Source: Hyperoodon ampullatus
Taxonomy: Eukaryota > Chordata > Mammalia > Artiodactyla > Ziphiidae
DNA: 64,000 nt
NCBI GenBank assembly: GCA_949752795.1
Contig: OX457057.1
Span: 7,926,632-7,990,631, forward strand
Direction of reading: 5' to 3'
The notes under the pieces are model-generated. The model ran no database searches. It worked only from the letters and a program-made list of their open reading frames with translations, and was not told where the DNA came from. A program made the position numbers and the translations under genes. Below, piece by piece: positions 34,701 through 45,056 of this stretch (its first letter is position 1; every line of letters starts with the position of its first letter).

Positions 34701-37700
34701 GAGAATCTGTTCCACCCTAGTCGGCTCTCCGAGCGCGGTCTGCGCTTCCTGCACTTGAGTAAGTTGACGGTGTGGGAGAGGCTGAAGCTGCTTTTGAATC
34801 TCGTCTTTATAATCCTTCTGTCAGGCATGTGAGCTTTGAGGTAAATTCAAAAGTTACTACCTGTCTTATCCAGTTCGACTTTGGGGGTCGTTTTAACATA
34901 AGTGATTAAATTATAGTCAGTGACGTAAGATCTTTCTAATAGGGAAGCTAACTGTAATGGAATTTTTCATACAGAAGTTCACAGAATAATAAAAGTATAT
35001 GTACTCAACATTTATAACTATTTTGTTGAGGTTTTTTCCTCAGATATTTGAGGAATAAAATATTACCTAAGCATTTCCAGTCCTTTAATATTCTTTTCCT
35101 AAGTTCCTTCCCCTTTTTCTTTTAGAAGAAAACTACTGTCCTGAAGTCAGTGTATATCCTTCCCATCCATGTTTTTTATCTTATCTTAATGAGCTAAGCA
35201 TCAAACTCAAAAAGTTGTAGAGAGAAGGAAATAATAAAAAGCGGAAATAAAACAAAAATAATAAGGGGATTAACAAAACTACATGATGGTTCTTTAAGAA
35301 TAAAATAGATACATTCTGTCAAGATTGGAAAAGGAGAATGAAGGGAGGCTCCTGGTCTGCTTCATGAAGGCTGATCTTTGCTCCTGGCAGAATGGTTCCT
35401 CCTCCAGTAACAAAACAAGTTTTCTTGTTGGCTCTTCCAGACATAGGTTGCCTTTCCCTCCCTGGTCTCCTCCCGCCTTTGGTTTCCTGTTAATTATGCC
35501 TGACCCTGTTTACAGTGGACTGGGTAGTTGCAGGCACAGTAAGGAGGAAGCAGTTTGCTTAGTCCAGCTCTACAGAGAAGGAAGTTGACTGCTTTTTAGC
35601 TAATCTGAGTGCTACCCTGGGCGGGGGCCCAAGGGGACAGTAACTGGGAGCAGTTTATTCATCACTGCCTCAAAGAGTCCTGCTCGCTTGTTTCAGAGAC
35701 TTTGTACCCTACCTTCCAGCTGATGGTAGTCAGCCTTCCTCCCTGGCTGCATGCCATTCTTGTTTGTTGAACTGATGGGGAAGTGAGTCTTCCAGCTAAT
35801 CTTTAGTTAACCCCGAGGGTTATGCCACACTCGCCTCTTCCTGCCTTTTGTCTTCTGAAGCTTCCGCCTAGGAATGCTAAGTCATCCTGTGTGTGCGCTG
35901 CAGGAGCCCAGAGAGCCGGGTAAGGACAAGGACAGGGAGATACCTGCTCTCAAGTTTATGGCCAGAACCCTTTCCTCAGAAATAAAGTCCTCTGTTAGTT
36001 CCCAAAGGTTTTACTTCATTCTGTCTATTGCGGGAAAAAATGGTTAATTTATTCTAATTATATAAAGTGTCAATTGGGCAAGCATTTATAAGTGATAATT
36101 TTTAAGATACTAATATCTTAATATTAAAATACCATATTGGGGACTTGCCTGGCGGTCCAGTGGTTAAGAATCCGCCTTCCAGTACAGGGACGCGGGTCCG
36201 AGCCCTGGTCGGGGAACTAAGATCCCACATGCCGCACAGCACAGCCCCCCCAAAAAACAAAAAAAACATATTGAAATATTTTTTATTCAAATGAAGTAAA
36301 ATTGTGAAACTGTAATGGTGACCATGGACATAGCAAAAACTAAACTGTAAGAATTAGAAAATGGAGTTTTTTGAAGGGTGAAGTCTCGGTGTACTCATTG
36401 TTTCAAAGTGATGAGTATTAGTGCTTCGAAAGAAAAGAAATGAAGCCTTTGGTGACCATTTATAAATTAAAGTCCTTGCAAATGCAACTGAAATTTTACT
36501 GGAGGACCAACACTGAGTAATTCTTAATAATAGTGGTTTTGCTCTTTGTTTTTTCCCCTTAAAATTCCCCTTTGAAGTTCATGGTGATCTTTGAGGTTGA
36601 ATACGTGTATTTATGTTGGAAGACTGACTTGGAGTTTTCATTTTCAAATTAACCGTTAGAGCTTTTTAGGAAAGTTCTTTCTGATCTAGGTTAGCTTTTG
36701 TGGCCGAAGGTTGAGACCTTGAGCTCGCGGTAAAACTGGAAATCGTGCTCCATTGCTCTTTTCCCTCAGCTTCTCTGGCTCGTGTGTGCTTCTCCTCGGG
36801 TTCTGTGTGTGACTTGTGGTGACTTGTCATCTCCCCCCTCCCCCCACGTAGGAGAAGCGGTCTTTGCTCGATGCTTATCATCTCTGAAGGACGAGAGGAT
36901 TCAAGCCAGCCAAAAGCTGAAGGGGCCTCAAAAGGTCCAGTTCGAAGGAGATAAGAAATCATTCCTGGAGGACATTCGAAAGGTGGGGTGCCGCCCCGCA
37001 GTGGCAGCGGGGTGGGACTGGTGGGGAGAACACCCCGAGGCCACGGGGAGGACGTGGGGTGTGTCCACGCTTGCCCGTTGATCTGAGTTGCAGCCTTTCC
37101 TAAACTGTGTCCTCGTTAGAGCTGCACTGCGGGGCGGGGGGCAGGGGGGGGATTAGGCAGCCCTGGGCCAGCCGCAGTTCTGATGAGTCTTTGTGCCCTC
37201 CTTTAGGCCCTCTATGCTTCCAAGATCATCTCTTATGCTCAGGGCTTTATGCTGCTAAGACAGGCAGCCACTGAATTTGGCTGGACCCTCAACTATGGTG
37301 GCATTGCCCTGATGTGGAGGGGGGGCTGCATCATCAGGAGGTGAGTGGTCGGGGGACCTGTCACCTGCCGTGCGGGAGCGCCGTGGTATTAGGGCGCTCT
37401 CGGGGACGGTTTCCCGGGAACTGGTACAGTGAGTCCTCTCGCTGGGACGCTGGCGACCAGGCAGGTTTAGGTGTCACATCTCACTTTCTTCCTGCACGTC
37501 AGTTATTCTAACTCGAGTGTCCACCCTACCCCGTCTAAAGTAGTTCTGTGAGCACGGTTGTGCCCTCGGCCCTCACCTCTCGGGACCTGGGCTGTCTGTA
37601 TTCACGGCACGTACAGCAAGCTGGTGGGGATGGGGGGACAGGTGCCTTCGTACCTCGCGAGGGTATCTGTCAGCTTCCAACTTACTTCCCCTGCTTTCTG

Positions 37701-38343
37701 CCAGGCGTTCAGCCCACTAGTTAAGATTCACTGATTTTTTTCCCTCTTGATTATTTCAGTGTATTCCTAGGAAAGATAAAAGATGCGTTTGATCAAAACC
37801 CAGGACTTCAGAACCTACTACTAGATGACTTCTTTAAGTCAGCTGTGGATAACTGCCAGGTATGTGGCCCAGAGCTGGGTGGTACGGGAATTCTGTCTCA
37901 GTGGGTTTTGCTCTGGGGGTGTCTGCTTTTTCATTTATGCATGAAAATCTGTTGCCTTTTCTGTGAGCTAATCACTAGTCTTTGGCTTTGCTTTTTTGCT
38001 CAGGACTCCTGGCGGCGGGCAGTCAGTACTGGTGTGCAGACGGGCATCCCCATGCCCTGCTTCACCACTGCTCTTGCCTTCTACGATGGATACAGACACG
38101 AGATGCTGCCGGCCAACCTAATCCAGGTGAGCTTTTGGAGTAGGTGGTGAACATTAACCTGGGTGGTACCTGGGGTCACGTGCCTGCATCTGTCCTATAA
38201 CCAACCCATTTCTTGTTTTCTAGGCTCAGCGCGATTACTTTGGGGCTCACACCTATGAACTCTTGGACAAACCGGGACAGTTTATCCACACCAACTGGAC
38301 AGGCCATGGTGGCAGCGTGTCCTCATCTTCATACAACGCCTGA
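22717..38343 (+). CDS. PGD: PGD, 6-phosphogluconate dehydrogenase (decarboxylating)
   Basis: This cytosolic homodimer is the third enzyme of the oxidative pentose phosphate pathway: 6-phosphogluconate + NADP+ gives ribulose 5-phosphate + CO2 + NADPH. The 13 coding exons are 22717-22724, 23341-23416, 24113-24292, 26884-26949, 27596-27714, 29663-29732, 32231-32365, 34424-34613, 36852-36982, 37207-37340, 37760-37859, 38004-38126 and 38224-38343. All are GT-AG, phases agree, and the total is 1452 nt = 483 residues, the human length. The N-terminal Rossmann fold starts [15 protein letters not shown]. Catalytic Lys184 and Glu191 lie in [15 protein letters not shown]. The family signature [13 protein letters not shown] spans 254-266. 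Arg447 and His453, which complete the partner's active site, are present in [12 protein letters not shown]. No break or missing key residue is seen. The most variable piece is GMEHKEMAK at the end of exon 7. The ATG is in strong context (gccgccATGg). Confidence 0.97.
23417..24112. other. PGD: PGD intron 2
   Basis: This is unique-looking intronic sequence. I see no repeat, RNA gene or alternative exon in it. Confidence 0.6.
24367..24560 (-). repeat. tRNA-type SINE, intermediate length
   Basis: A T-tract is followed by 'gtggccgcgtcgggtcttag' and the head 'ttaaccactagacccccagg'. It is flanked by cactt-rich duplications (ttcactttttt / ctcacttcttttt). It lies about 75 bp after the PGD exon 3 donor. 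Confidence 0.75.
24658..24866 (+). repeat. CHR-type SINE
   Basis: Full copy in PGD intron 3, with exact duplication aagtctcagtgttgg at 24643-24657 and 24867-24881. Confidence 0.92.
25722..25804 (-). repeat. Probable mariner-type transposon end
   Basis: The segment ends in agaactttttggccaacccc next to a TA, which resembles the terminal inverted repeat of the mariner elements common in cetartiodactyls (ggggttggccaaaaagttc on the other strand). The neighbouring 'aagaactttattgaacaacg' also resembles such elements. The opposite end was not found. Confidence 0.4.
26440..26642 (+). repeat. CHR-type SINE with internal deletion
   Basis: This copy lacks about a dozen bases in the middle: after ccggtccg it passes directly to aggcacgtgctgcggagcgg, without the gggaagatcccacatgccg seen in its relatives. 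Duplication aaaaatcttagtta at 26426-26439 and 26643-26656. Confidence 0.9.
26950..27595. other. PGD: PGD intron 4
   Basis: Nothing assignable is seen between the exon 4 donor and the exon 5 acceptor. Confidence 0.6.
28532..28752 (+). repeat. CHR-type SINE
   Basis: Full copy in PGD intron 5 with a long A-tail and an exact 16-base duplication tcaaacctaatcccca (28516-28531 and 28753-28768). The intact tail and duplication suggest a young insertion. Confidence 0.92.
29979..30240 (+). repeat. Intron-6 dispersed repeat copy A, split by a SINE
   Basis: The stretch around 29979-30040 (containing gccatgttacttcatggc) resembles 31095-31170 in the same intron. In this copy a SINE at about 30042-30160 and its A/G-rich tail sit inside the unit; the unit seems to resume near 30215 (gagaatgtcagaatcaaaag). 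Confidence 0.55.
30042..30160 (+). repeat. Older tRNA-type SINE
   Basis: Starts gagttgcctggtggtccagt, has the B-box-like ggttcaatccctgcttgagg and ends in an A-rich tail drifting into (GA)n. Confidence 0.75.
30455..30570 (+). repeat. MIR element
   Basis: 'actagcagtgtgacattagg', 'caagtcattttcttccatgg', 'cagttttctcacctgtcaaa' and 'gggttggactggatgacctc' are in MIR consensus order. Confidence 0.75.
31252..31629 (+). repeat. Exact 189-bp tandem duplication
   Basis: Bases 31252-31440 are repeated without any difference that I can find at 31441-31629, head to tail, in PGD intron 6. The unit starts gcatatccctgtcgtggtga and ends tcatcataaatttaca. It is not a known interspersed repeat that I recognise. 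Confidence 0.95.
32913..33125 (-). repeat. CHR-type SINE (first of a back-to-back pair)
   Basis: Reversed full copy in PGD intron 7 with target tagttttatc at 32903-32912. The copy of the target at its other end (33126-33135) also serves as one flank of the next SINE. Confidence 0.92.
33136..33350 (-). repeat. CHR-type SINE (second of a back-to-back pair)
   Basis: Reversed full copy directly following the previous one, flanked by tagttttatc (33126-33135) and agttttatc (33351-33359). Confidence 0.92.
33690..33815 (+). repeat. Older tRNA-type SINE
   Basis: Begins 'gggaattccctggcagtcca', has B-box-like ggttcaacccctggttgggg and ends in a 17-A tail. Flanks (tttgtgttgg / aagtgtgtc) are only loosely similar. 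Confidence 0.8.
33945..34100 (+). repeat. L2-type fragment
   Basis: 'gccaggcactgttgtatgct', 'ggggatatattagtggaaaa' and 'ccctgccctcatggaccttg' are the recurrent L2 3' phrases. Confidence 0.6.
34614..36138. other. PGD: PGD intron 8, 5' part
   Basis: AT-rich then mixed intronic DNA with no repeat or RNA gene that I can name. Confidence 0.5.
36139..36267 (+). repeat. Older tRNA-type SINE
   Basis: Begins 'ggggacttgcctggcggtcc' and carries 'ggtcggggaactaagatccc'. Flanking catattg copies (accatattgg / acatattgaa) mark the insertion in PGD intron 8. Confidence 0.8.
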
Positions 38344-38447
38344 TCAGATTCTGTTACGCGCCACGACTCCACAGACCGGTACATTCCACTTGCCACACAG
38401 CACTGCTTACATGGCCCTTTGCCCTACTTTCTGCTCAGATCTTTGAA

Positions 38448-38453
38448 AATAAA
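38448..38453 (+). terminator. PGD poly(A) signal AATAAA
   Basis: A canonical hexamer lies 104 bases after the PGD stop, giving a short 3' UTR of roughly 130 bases, and is followed by a T/G-rich stretch (gtttgtttgtaaag) near 38489. Confidence 0.85.
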
Positions 38454-39019
38454 GTGTCGTAAGAGACTCCTCTGAAGAGTCAACCCCAGTTTGTTTGTAA
38501 AGCAGCTCTGTGAGGACCATCACGCCCTCTGCCCTCGCCTCTTGGGATGGAGCAGAAATGGAGCGTGTGCGCGACCTCGAGAGCCAGCTCCCTGAGGCAG
38601 TGTTTCCCGCGTGCTCTCCTCACGTAGGTGGGAAAGGTTTTTGTGGGATTTGATCAAACTGGAGGCTTTGTATCATGCAGCTGAATTCCCTTTTCCCTTT
38701 ATTTAATAAAAATTTAAGAAAAAGAAAAGAAAAATCATATTTATGCTTCTTCTCCAGATTCTTAAATATTCTCATCTTATCCACACTGAGCCATATCCTC
38801 ATTGGCAGAATGATGTGCACCCGGTTTCATTACATTTGAATTAGTTTATTTCCTTCCTTTATTTAGCCTTCTTAAATATTTTCCTCTTTGTTTTCTTTTA
38901 AAAAAAAAAGAAAAAAGAAAGAAAAGATCTCAATAATAGTACCAGGAACAGCAAAGTTAGGTAATGACTAACTCTGGAGGGAAGGGTGAGGAGAGGTAGT
39001 CAAGGGGTGGATGTACAGG

Positions 39020-39200
39020 CTTATGACTTTGGACAAATTATTTAATCTATCTGGCCTCAGTCTTCTCATTTGTAAAATGGGGATAATCATCGTACCAGCC
39101 TCCTTAAGGCTATTTTGAAGATTCACCTAGTAAAAACAGACCGACACTTGACACATAATAAGTACCTACTTAAGTGGTAATTATTATTATTACCACTTCA
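39020..39200 (+). repeat. MIR element
   Basis: 'cttatgactttggacaaatt', 'cagtcttctcatttgtaaaa', 'tggggataatcatcgtacca' and 'cacataataagtacctactt' follow MIR in order. Confidence 0.75.
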
Positions 39201-40084
39201 GGTGTGCCTGTCCCTGAAGCAGTGGCATTTCTGAGAGTTAGAAACCAAATGTTACTTCTCAGCACTCACTGGTGAATTAACTTTGGAAACCGGCCCTCAA
39301 AAAGTTCCCGGCGGGGCTCCTCTGTGTGCTCAAGTAAGGACAAACAGATCTTAACTGAATACACTACTGCCATAACACCTGCACCACCACCCTGCCAGGG
39401 GGTGGATCTTGGGGAAAAAAGGCAGATTCTGACTCAGCAGGTCTGGGGTGGGGCCCCACATTCTGTATCTCTAACGAGCAACCAGGTGAGGCCATTATGG
39501 CACAGGGCAAAATAAACGGAAGCTCCTTTATCGCTAAAAGAATATAACCGTCCTTTGCCTAGGTCCTTGACAGGGAGGTTTTTTTTACTATATATGATTT
39601 CATGCCTTTGGAATTTTACATCCCATGACTTATTTGAAAAATTAATGTCTGCCACACAGTGAATACTATTTAAGGTTGACTATTACCTACTTCCTGCTGA
39701 AGGTGAGGTGGTCAAACAATTCTGAAAGTGGATAGAGGTGGCCACGGATGGGTTCTGCCCCCAGCCAGGTCCTGTCCAGCCTAACTGCCACAGGGACAGT
39801 CTGGTGGCCATTCCAGCAAAGGGCCTCCCTTGGCAGAGACTGTGGGCCTATTATCTTTCTGCTTTCTTTCTGCTTCATTTGAGACACAGTGGAGTTAAGA
39901 CATATGCATCAGGCAAGGAAGCAGACAGGACCTCTCAGCAGAGGCTTTAGGCAGGGGGTTTACAGGTGTTAACATTTCTTTGAGGCAGATGTGGAGCCAT
40001 CTTTTTAGGAGGGGTAGAGAGACCGTCAGGATGTATATACTATGTTTAGTATGTATGTTAGCACAGACATGTTCGCTGTTATAG

Positions 40085-40440
40085 TAATAGATACGCTGTT
40101 CCAGTAACAAACCACCCCAAACTCAGTGGTGTGATATAACCACCATTTTTATCATTCTCCTAATTCTGAGGGTCAGGAAGTTGGAAGGGTACAGAAGCGA
40201 CAGCTTGTCTCTGTTCCACAATGTCTTGGAGCCTCAGCTAAGAAGACTTGAACGCTGGGGGTGATTCCATGGCTGGGATCACTTGGAGGTGTCTGTCTCC
40301 TTCATTCATTGGGCGGTTGATGCTGGCTGGGACCTCAGCTAGGGCTACCAGCTGGAAAGGTGCACGGCGGCCTCACCACGTGGCCTTAGCCTAGGCAAAC
40401 TTCTTACTTGGTGGCCCAGGGCTCCAAAGGGGAGTGTTCC
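40085..40440 (+). repeat. Ancient interspersed repeat, family not named
   Basis: 'aacaaaccaccccaaactca', 'gcgacagcttgtctctgttc' and 'gatgctggctgggacctcag' are phrases that recur through mammalian genomes. I cannot assign the family with confidence by eye. Confidence 0.45.
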
Positions 40441-40798
40441 AGCTAACAAAACGGATACCACATTGCCTTTTAAGACCTAGCCATGGATGTGACACAGCAT
40501 TATTTCAGCCACATTATATCAGTTACAAGTGAGTCATAAGCCCTCTAAATTCAAGGGAAGGAGTATTAGGCTTTACCTCTTGATGGCAGAGTGGCAAAGT
40601 TCTAGAAGAGCATGTGGGTCAGGAGATTCTTTTTTTTTTCCCAAATATAATCTGCCACGTGTGCTTCCCTGGAAAAGGACAATTTGTTACATGGGGAAGT
40701 TGGGAACTCTGTCCCTATTTGGAGGTTTTCCTGAGGGCCTCATACAGGATTTATGGAAGAATATAATAATAGCTAACAGAGTGTGTGGCAGGCACTGT

Positions 40799-41080
40799 CT
40801 TTTTTTTAATTTATTAATTTTTTTCTTTTTTGGCTGCGTTGGGTCTTTATTGCTTGCTGCGTGTGGGCTTTTCTCTAGTTGCGGCAAGCGGGGGCTACGC
40901 TTCATTGCGGGGCGCGGGCTTCTCTGTGCGGTGGCACGGGCTCTAGACGCATGGGCTCAGTAGTTGCGGCGCACAGGTTTAGCTGCTCCGTGGCACATGG
41001 GATCTTCCTGGACCAGGGATCGAACCCGTGGCCCCTGAATTGGGGCGGATTCTTAACCATCGTGCCACCAGAGAAGCTCC
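40799..41080 (-). repeat. Long CHR-type SINE (first of a back-to-back pair)
   Basis: Extended variant, reversed, ending gccaccagagaagctcc. Flanked by caggcactgt at 40789-40798 and 41081-41090. Confidence 0.85.
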
Positions 41081-41088
41081 CAGGCACT

Positions 41089-41090
<2 letters not shown>

Positions 41091-41130
<40 letters not shown>

Positions 41131-41320
41131 GGTAAGCGGGCCTCTCACTGCTGTGGCCTCTCCCGTTGCGGAGCACAGGCTCCGGATGCGCAGGCTCAGC
41201 GGCCATGGCTCACGGGCCCAGCCGCTCCGCGGCATGTGGGATCTTGCCGGACCGGGGCACGAACCCGTGTCCCCTGCATCGGCAGGCGGACTCTCAACCA
41301 CTGCGCCACCAGGGAAGCCC
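41091..41320 (-). repeat. CHR-type SINE (second of a back-to-back pair)
   Basis: Reversed full copy with a roughly 38-T tract, flanked by caggcactgt at 41081-41090 and 41322-41331. The first flank is shared with the preceding long SINE. Confidence 0.92.
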
Positions 41321-41339
41321 CCAGGCACTGTTTTAAGTT

Positions 41340-41480
41340 TACTCATTTAATACAACAGCCTCTGAAGTAGGTACTACCATTATCCCCAATTTAGCGATAA
41401 AGCCCAAGGATGTGAAGTAACTTGTCCAAGACCACATAGCTCCTGCAGAACTGAAAAGTGAGCCCCGGGAATCTGGTGCC
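41340..41480 (+). repeat. MIR-type fragment
   Basis: 'ctgaagtaggtactaccatt', 'atccccaatttagcgataaa' and 'taacttgtccaagaccacat' match the MIR 3' portion. The caggcactgt target used by the two adjacent SINEs belongs to this older repeat. Confidence 0.65.
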
Positions 41481-41534
41481 AGAATCCATGCACTTAATCA
41501 TCAGACTATCTTACTGCTCAATGTGTACGATGCA

Positions 41535-41645
41535 ATACTCACTGGCAGATTTCCTGTACACCTACTATGTGCCAAGCACCGTGCTGGGAACCATTTGTTT
41601 AGTGGTGAGAGAATTTGAAAGTCCTGACCTCATGAGCTCCTAGAA
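41535..41645 (+). repeat. L2-type fragment
   Basis: 'acctactatgtgccaagcac', 'cgtgctgggaaccatttg' and 'cctgacctcatgagctcc' are L2 3'-end phrases. Confidence 0.55.
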
Positions 41646-42054
41646 TACATACAACAGCCGATGGAGATGGAGTTCTGAATCAGCATTTTACAATGCAAAT
41701 TTAGGGAAAATAAATGATTAAACATTTATGGTACCCTATTTAATGCAGCTGGAAGGGGCTCAGGAAACCTGCAGTGTCCTTACCTTACTTACGGTGAGGG
41801 CAGTGGGACGAGAGAAGAGGATAAGCGTGTGGACTCAGAAGCCAGGCTGCTCAGAATCGGGGCTCTCCCACCTCCTAGCAGTTCAACCTCTGACAAAGTC
41901 CTTTCACCTCTGGGATACTCTTCGCTCATATATAAAATGGGGGTAACAGCACCCACCTCCGAGGGCAGGGCACCTAGGGCACAGCCTCCAGGAGCAAGTC
42001 AGCGCTTAGAGTGTTAACCAAGGGGGCAAGAGGGCCTTGTCGGCGCAATGCTGA

Positions 42055-42068
42055 CACCTAGTGGCCAG
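42055..42068 (-). promoter_or_regulatory. CTCF-like motif
   Basis: The minus strand reads CTGGCCACTAGGTGTCAG, close to the CTCF core CCACTAGGGGGCGC with a few mismatches. A prediction only. Confidence 0.3.
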
Positions 42069-42114
42069 TTTACACGCCAGCTCTTCATGCTGTGAAAATA
42101 GTCCCAACCAACCA

Positions 42115-42345
42115 CAGTTGACCCTTGAACAAGAGGTGGGTGGATAGGGGTGCTGATCCCCACGTTCCCCCTCCCGCAGCTGAAAATCTGCGTATAATTT
42201 ATAGTGGGCCCTCCAAATGTGTGGTTTGGCACGCAAAGATTCGACCCACCGCGGATCATGTAGTGCTGTAGCATTTAGTATTGAGAAAAACCCTTGTGCA
42301 AGTGGACCCGTGCACTTCAAACCCGTGTTGTTCAGAAGGTCAGTG
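42115..42345 (+). repeat. Tigger-like DNA transposon relic
   Basis: The element begins cagttgacccttgaacaa and ends ttgttcagaaggtcagtg; these are imperfect inverted repeats of each other. Internal text includes 'gaaaatctgcgtataattta', typical of a TcMar-Tigger-type non-autonomous family. Family name is my recollection. Confidence 0.55.
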
Positions 42346-43142
42346 TACATCCATCTTCTGTACCGTACTACCTCGGCCCTGGATCTCTCTTCAGATCCTA
42401 AAGGGTTAGGGTATCTGCACGTGTCACTGGAATAATGCTCTTTCAGCCCGGGAAATAATTGTTACTGTTTCTTGAACACTTATGTGAGGCAATTTAAACC
42501 TCACAACTCTTTTCTTTAAAAAAAAACCAAAAATAAGGTTGTTCTGTACATACTAGTCTGCAGGTTCTTTCACGTAACGTCCTAGAGGGCCTCATTCTAT
42601 AAACTGGCAATTTAAATGCCTTAGAGTTTAGTGTTTCCAAGAACCCTTCGTAAATTATTCTGAAGAATAAAAACCTTAGATTGTGCAACTAACCACCCCC
42701 TAATAACTTTGCCTGTTGAACCTCTGCCTCCTCAGCCCCCAGCAGTTTGGCTTCAGCTGAGATGTGGGGTAGCTGCGGGGTCAGGAGTCAAAAGGCACTC
42801 CTGTGTGATTCTTCGCCTGCAGTCTCTCTCTCCTTTATCCCTGACTTCCACCACAGAGGTAGTAAGAGGGAGGGTGCCTGTATGTATATTCTTCCAATTA
42901 AGCACAAATAAACTCTGAGCATCCTTCTTTTCTTTGGTAGTTTCATTCATCAGGAAAGCCAGATGATTCTAACATGCAGTGAGAAGATGCTGGAATAGAG
43001 GAAAAGACTGGGATGTGATAAGGCCTCTAGGGGCTCTCAACGTGAGTTAAAAATAAACACAGCAGTAAACTGTGAAAGAAGTGTGAGGAGGTCCAAAAAT
43101 ATGATTTTCCTCTTGATGACTGCAATAAGGCTTTAGAAAATA

Positions 43143-43345
43143 CACAGGTTTCCCCCTTCCTGAAAGTTCACGTTCCACCACTTTGCTTTTATGAAAGCCC
43201 TGCATTAGTATCTGCTTTCGCTAACCGAAAGAAATCCAAAGAGAATTTGCATTTTTACGAGAAAAAAGCCATTGCCATACTAATGTAGAACTTCATAAAA
43301 GTGCAGTGGCTTAGCGCAAACTTTCAAAAGCAGGGGATACCTGTG
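43143..43345. repeat. Palindromic DNA transposon relic (MITE)
   Basis: The termini cacaggtttcccc and ggggatacctgtg are inverted repeats, and the complementarity continues inward (tgaaagttcacgttccacca against tgcagtggcttagcgcaaac and onward), so almost the whole 200 bases can fold on itself. No coding capacity. Confidence 0.65.
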
Positions 43346-43765
43346 CATATATCTAAGTCAGATTTCTTTAAAAAAGTCGGGGGGCCTCTACTTTGTCAGG
43401 ACTCACGGAGACGCTGCTGAGAGTCAGATCCTCAACAAACATTCGGGGGGGGGGAGCACCCACCGTGCACCCGGCTCTGGGGCCCTCACTGCAACTCAGC
43501 GAGCTGGGCACTCAGGTCTGCATCTCACAACTGACTCCAACACAGTACATTCTTTTTTTTTTTTTTTGCAATGCATTCTTTCAACTTTGATTCAGTAAGT
43601 GTTTACTATGTGCCAGGCCAGCAGTGTGCTACAGCCAGTTCCTACAGTGAGAGTTGATTTCTAAATTTTCAGGAGTACTGAAAACCAGAAACAAACACAG
43701 CCATTATTAAGAATTAAGTTCCATAAATTTGGGCTTAAATAAATTGTATTAAAAACAAAGGTAGT

Positions 43766-43984
43766 GGGGCTTCCCTGGTGGCGCAGTGGTTGGGAGTCCG
43801 CCTGCCGATGCAGGGGACACGGGTTCGTGCCCCGGTCCGGGAAGATCCCACATGCCGTGGAGCGGCTGGGCCCGTGAGCCATGGCCGCTGAGCCTGCGTG
43901 TCCGGAGCCTGTGCTCCGCAACGGGAGAGGCCACAACAGTGAGAGGCCCGCGTACCGCAAAAACAAAAACAAAAACAAAAACAA
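43766..43984 (+). repeat. CHR-type SINE with (CAAAAA)n tail
   Basis: Full copy whose tail is five CAAAAA-type units rather than pure A. Duplication acaaaggtagt / aaaaggtagt at about 43755-43765 and 43985-43994. Confidence 0.9.
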
Positions 43985-44192
43985 AAAAGGTAGTAAAAAC
44001 TCAAAAGTCATCACTTCTTAATTACACTACTACGTTGCACATTTTTCTATCATCTACGCTCTTGACGTTATTTCCACCTATTGTGTCTGACTGGTGGGTG
44101 TGCAGCATCTCTTCTCTGTGTGAGACCGTGCCCTACAGGGTTAAAAGAAATCCTTGACAGTGTCCTACCGAACAGCAGATAAGGGAACCGCC

Positions 44193-44700
44193 TGTTAGAA
44201 ACCCCTCTGCTTGCAGCCTCCTTTACTGATTAAGCCGGCTTATTTGTTTGTTTTTCCATTCTCTAACTGCATCCCCTCCAAGCTTCACATAGCCTAGGTA
44301 ATGTATCACCATACTTCTAAACTGCCCTTATAGATAATGCTTCTGACGTATGGGTCACTATAGTAACGGGGGTCTTGTTTTCGCGAACTTTGGAGTTGGC
44401 TCCTGCCCAGTTCAGACCAGCTAAGACTAGTTCGGACCACCGACCCTAAAACTGCGCCTGCGCAGAACACTGACGGCCTCACCTTTTCCCTGCCTCGGAT
44501 CACCTTTCCCCACACCTAAGACCACCCTGCTGCTTTATCCCATAAATATCTCAAGGCTCTGGCCTTCTGGGATGCGGGCCTGAGATTTGTTCTCTTGTCT
44601 CCTTCCGTGAGGACCTCGTCAACAAACTCTCTGCTGCAAACTTCAGTGTCTCCGTGTTTGGCCTGCTGCTCCTGGGGCACACAAACCTGGTTTGGTAACA
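44193..44700 (+). mobile_element. Probable solitary LTR of an endogenous retrovirus (class I type)
   Basis: The block reads like an LTR: start near tgttagaaacccctctg, U3 with a GC-rich end (actgcgcctgcgcagaac), a TATA-like cataaatatc near 44541, a degraded poly(A) signal (caacaaactctctgct, about 44620), and an end cctggtttggtaaca with the expected CA. No gag, pol or env text follows, so it would be a solo LTR. The 5' edge is uncertain and I did not find a clean target duplication. Confidence 0.45.
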
Positions 44701-45056
44701 AATGGTGAGCTCAGTTTCCTCATATTGGTGGCTTGAAATCGGCCATGGTGGGAGTATTTACACCAAGGAAATCTACAGATCTACAAATTAATTCCTTGTT
44801 GACTGTTTACTTAAGGAAGTGAGGGGGGGAAATATGTTAATAATGCAGATTAAACTTGAATGTGTATGGTGTCTGCAGCCTTTACCTCATGAATAGCACA
44901 AGTTGAGGAAATAACTCTTCCAGTACTTGACACGATTATTCGACTCAGCAGAGAAGTTCCTTACTCATGTCATCAACGTGAGTGAAGCTCCAAAGGAGGA
45001 AAGTAACGGAAGAAAGTTTGGAAGCAGAGAAGATCCAACGTTGGGTTTCACTTTAC

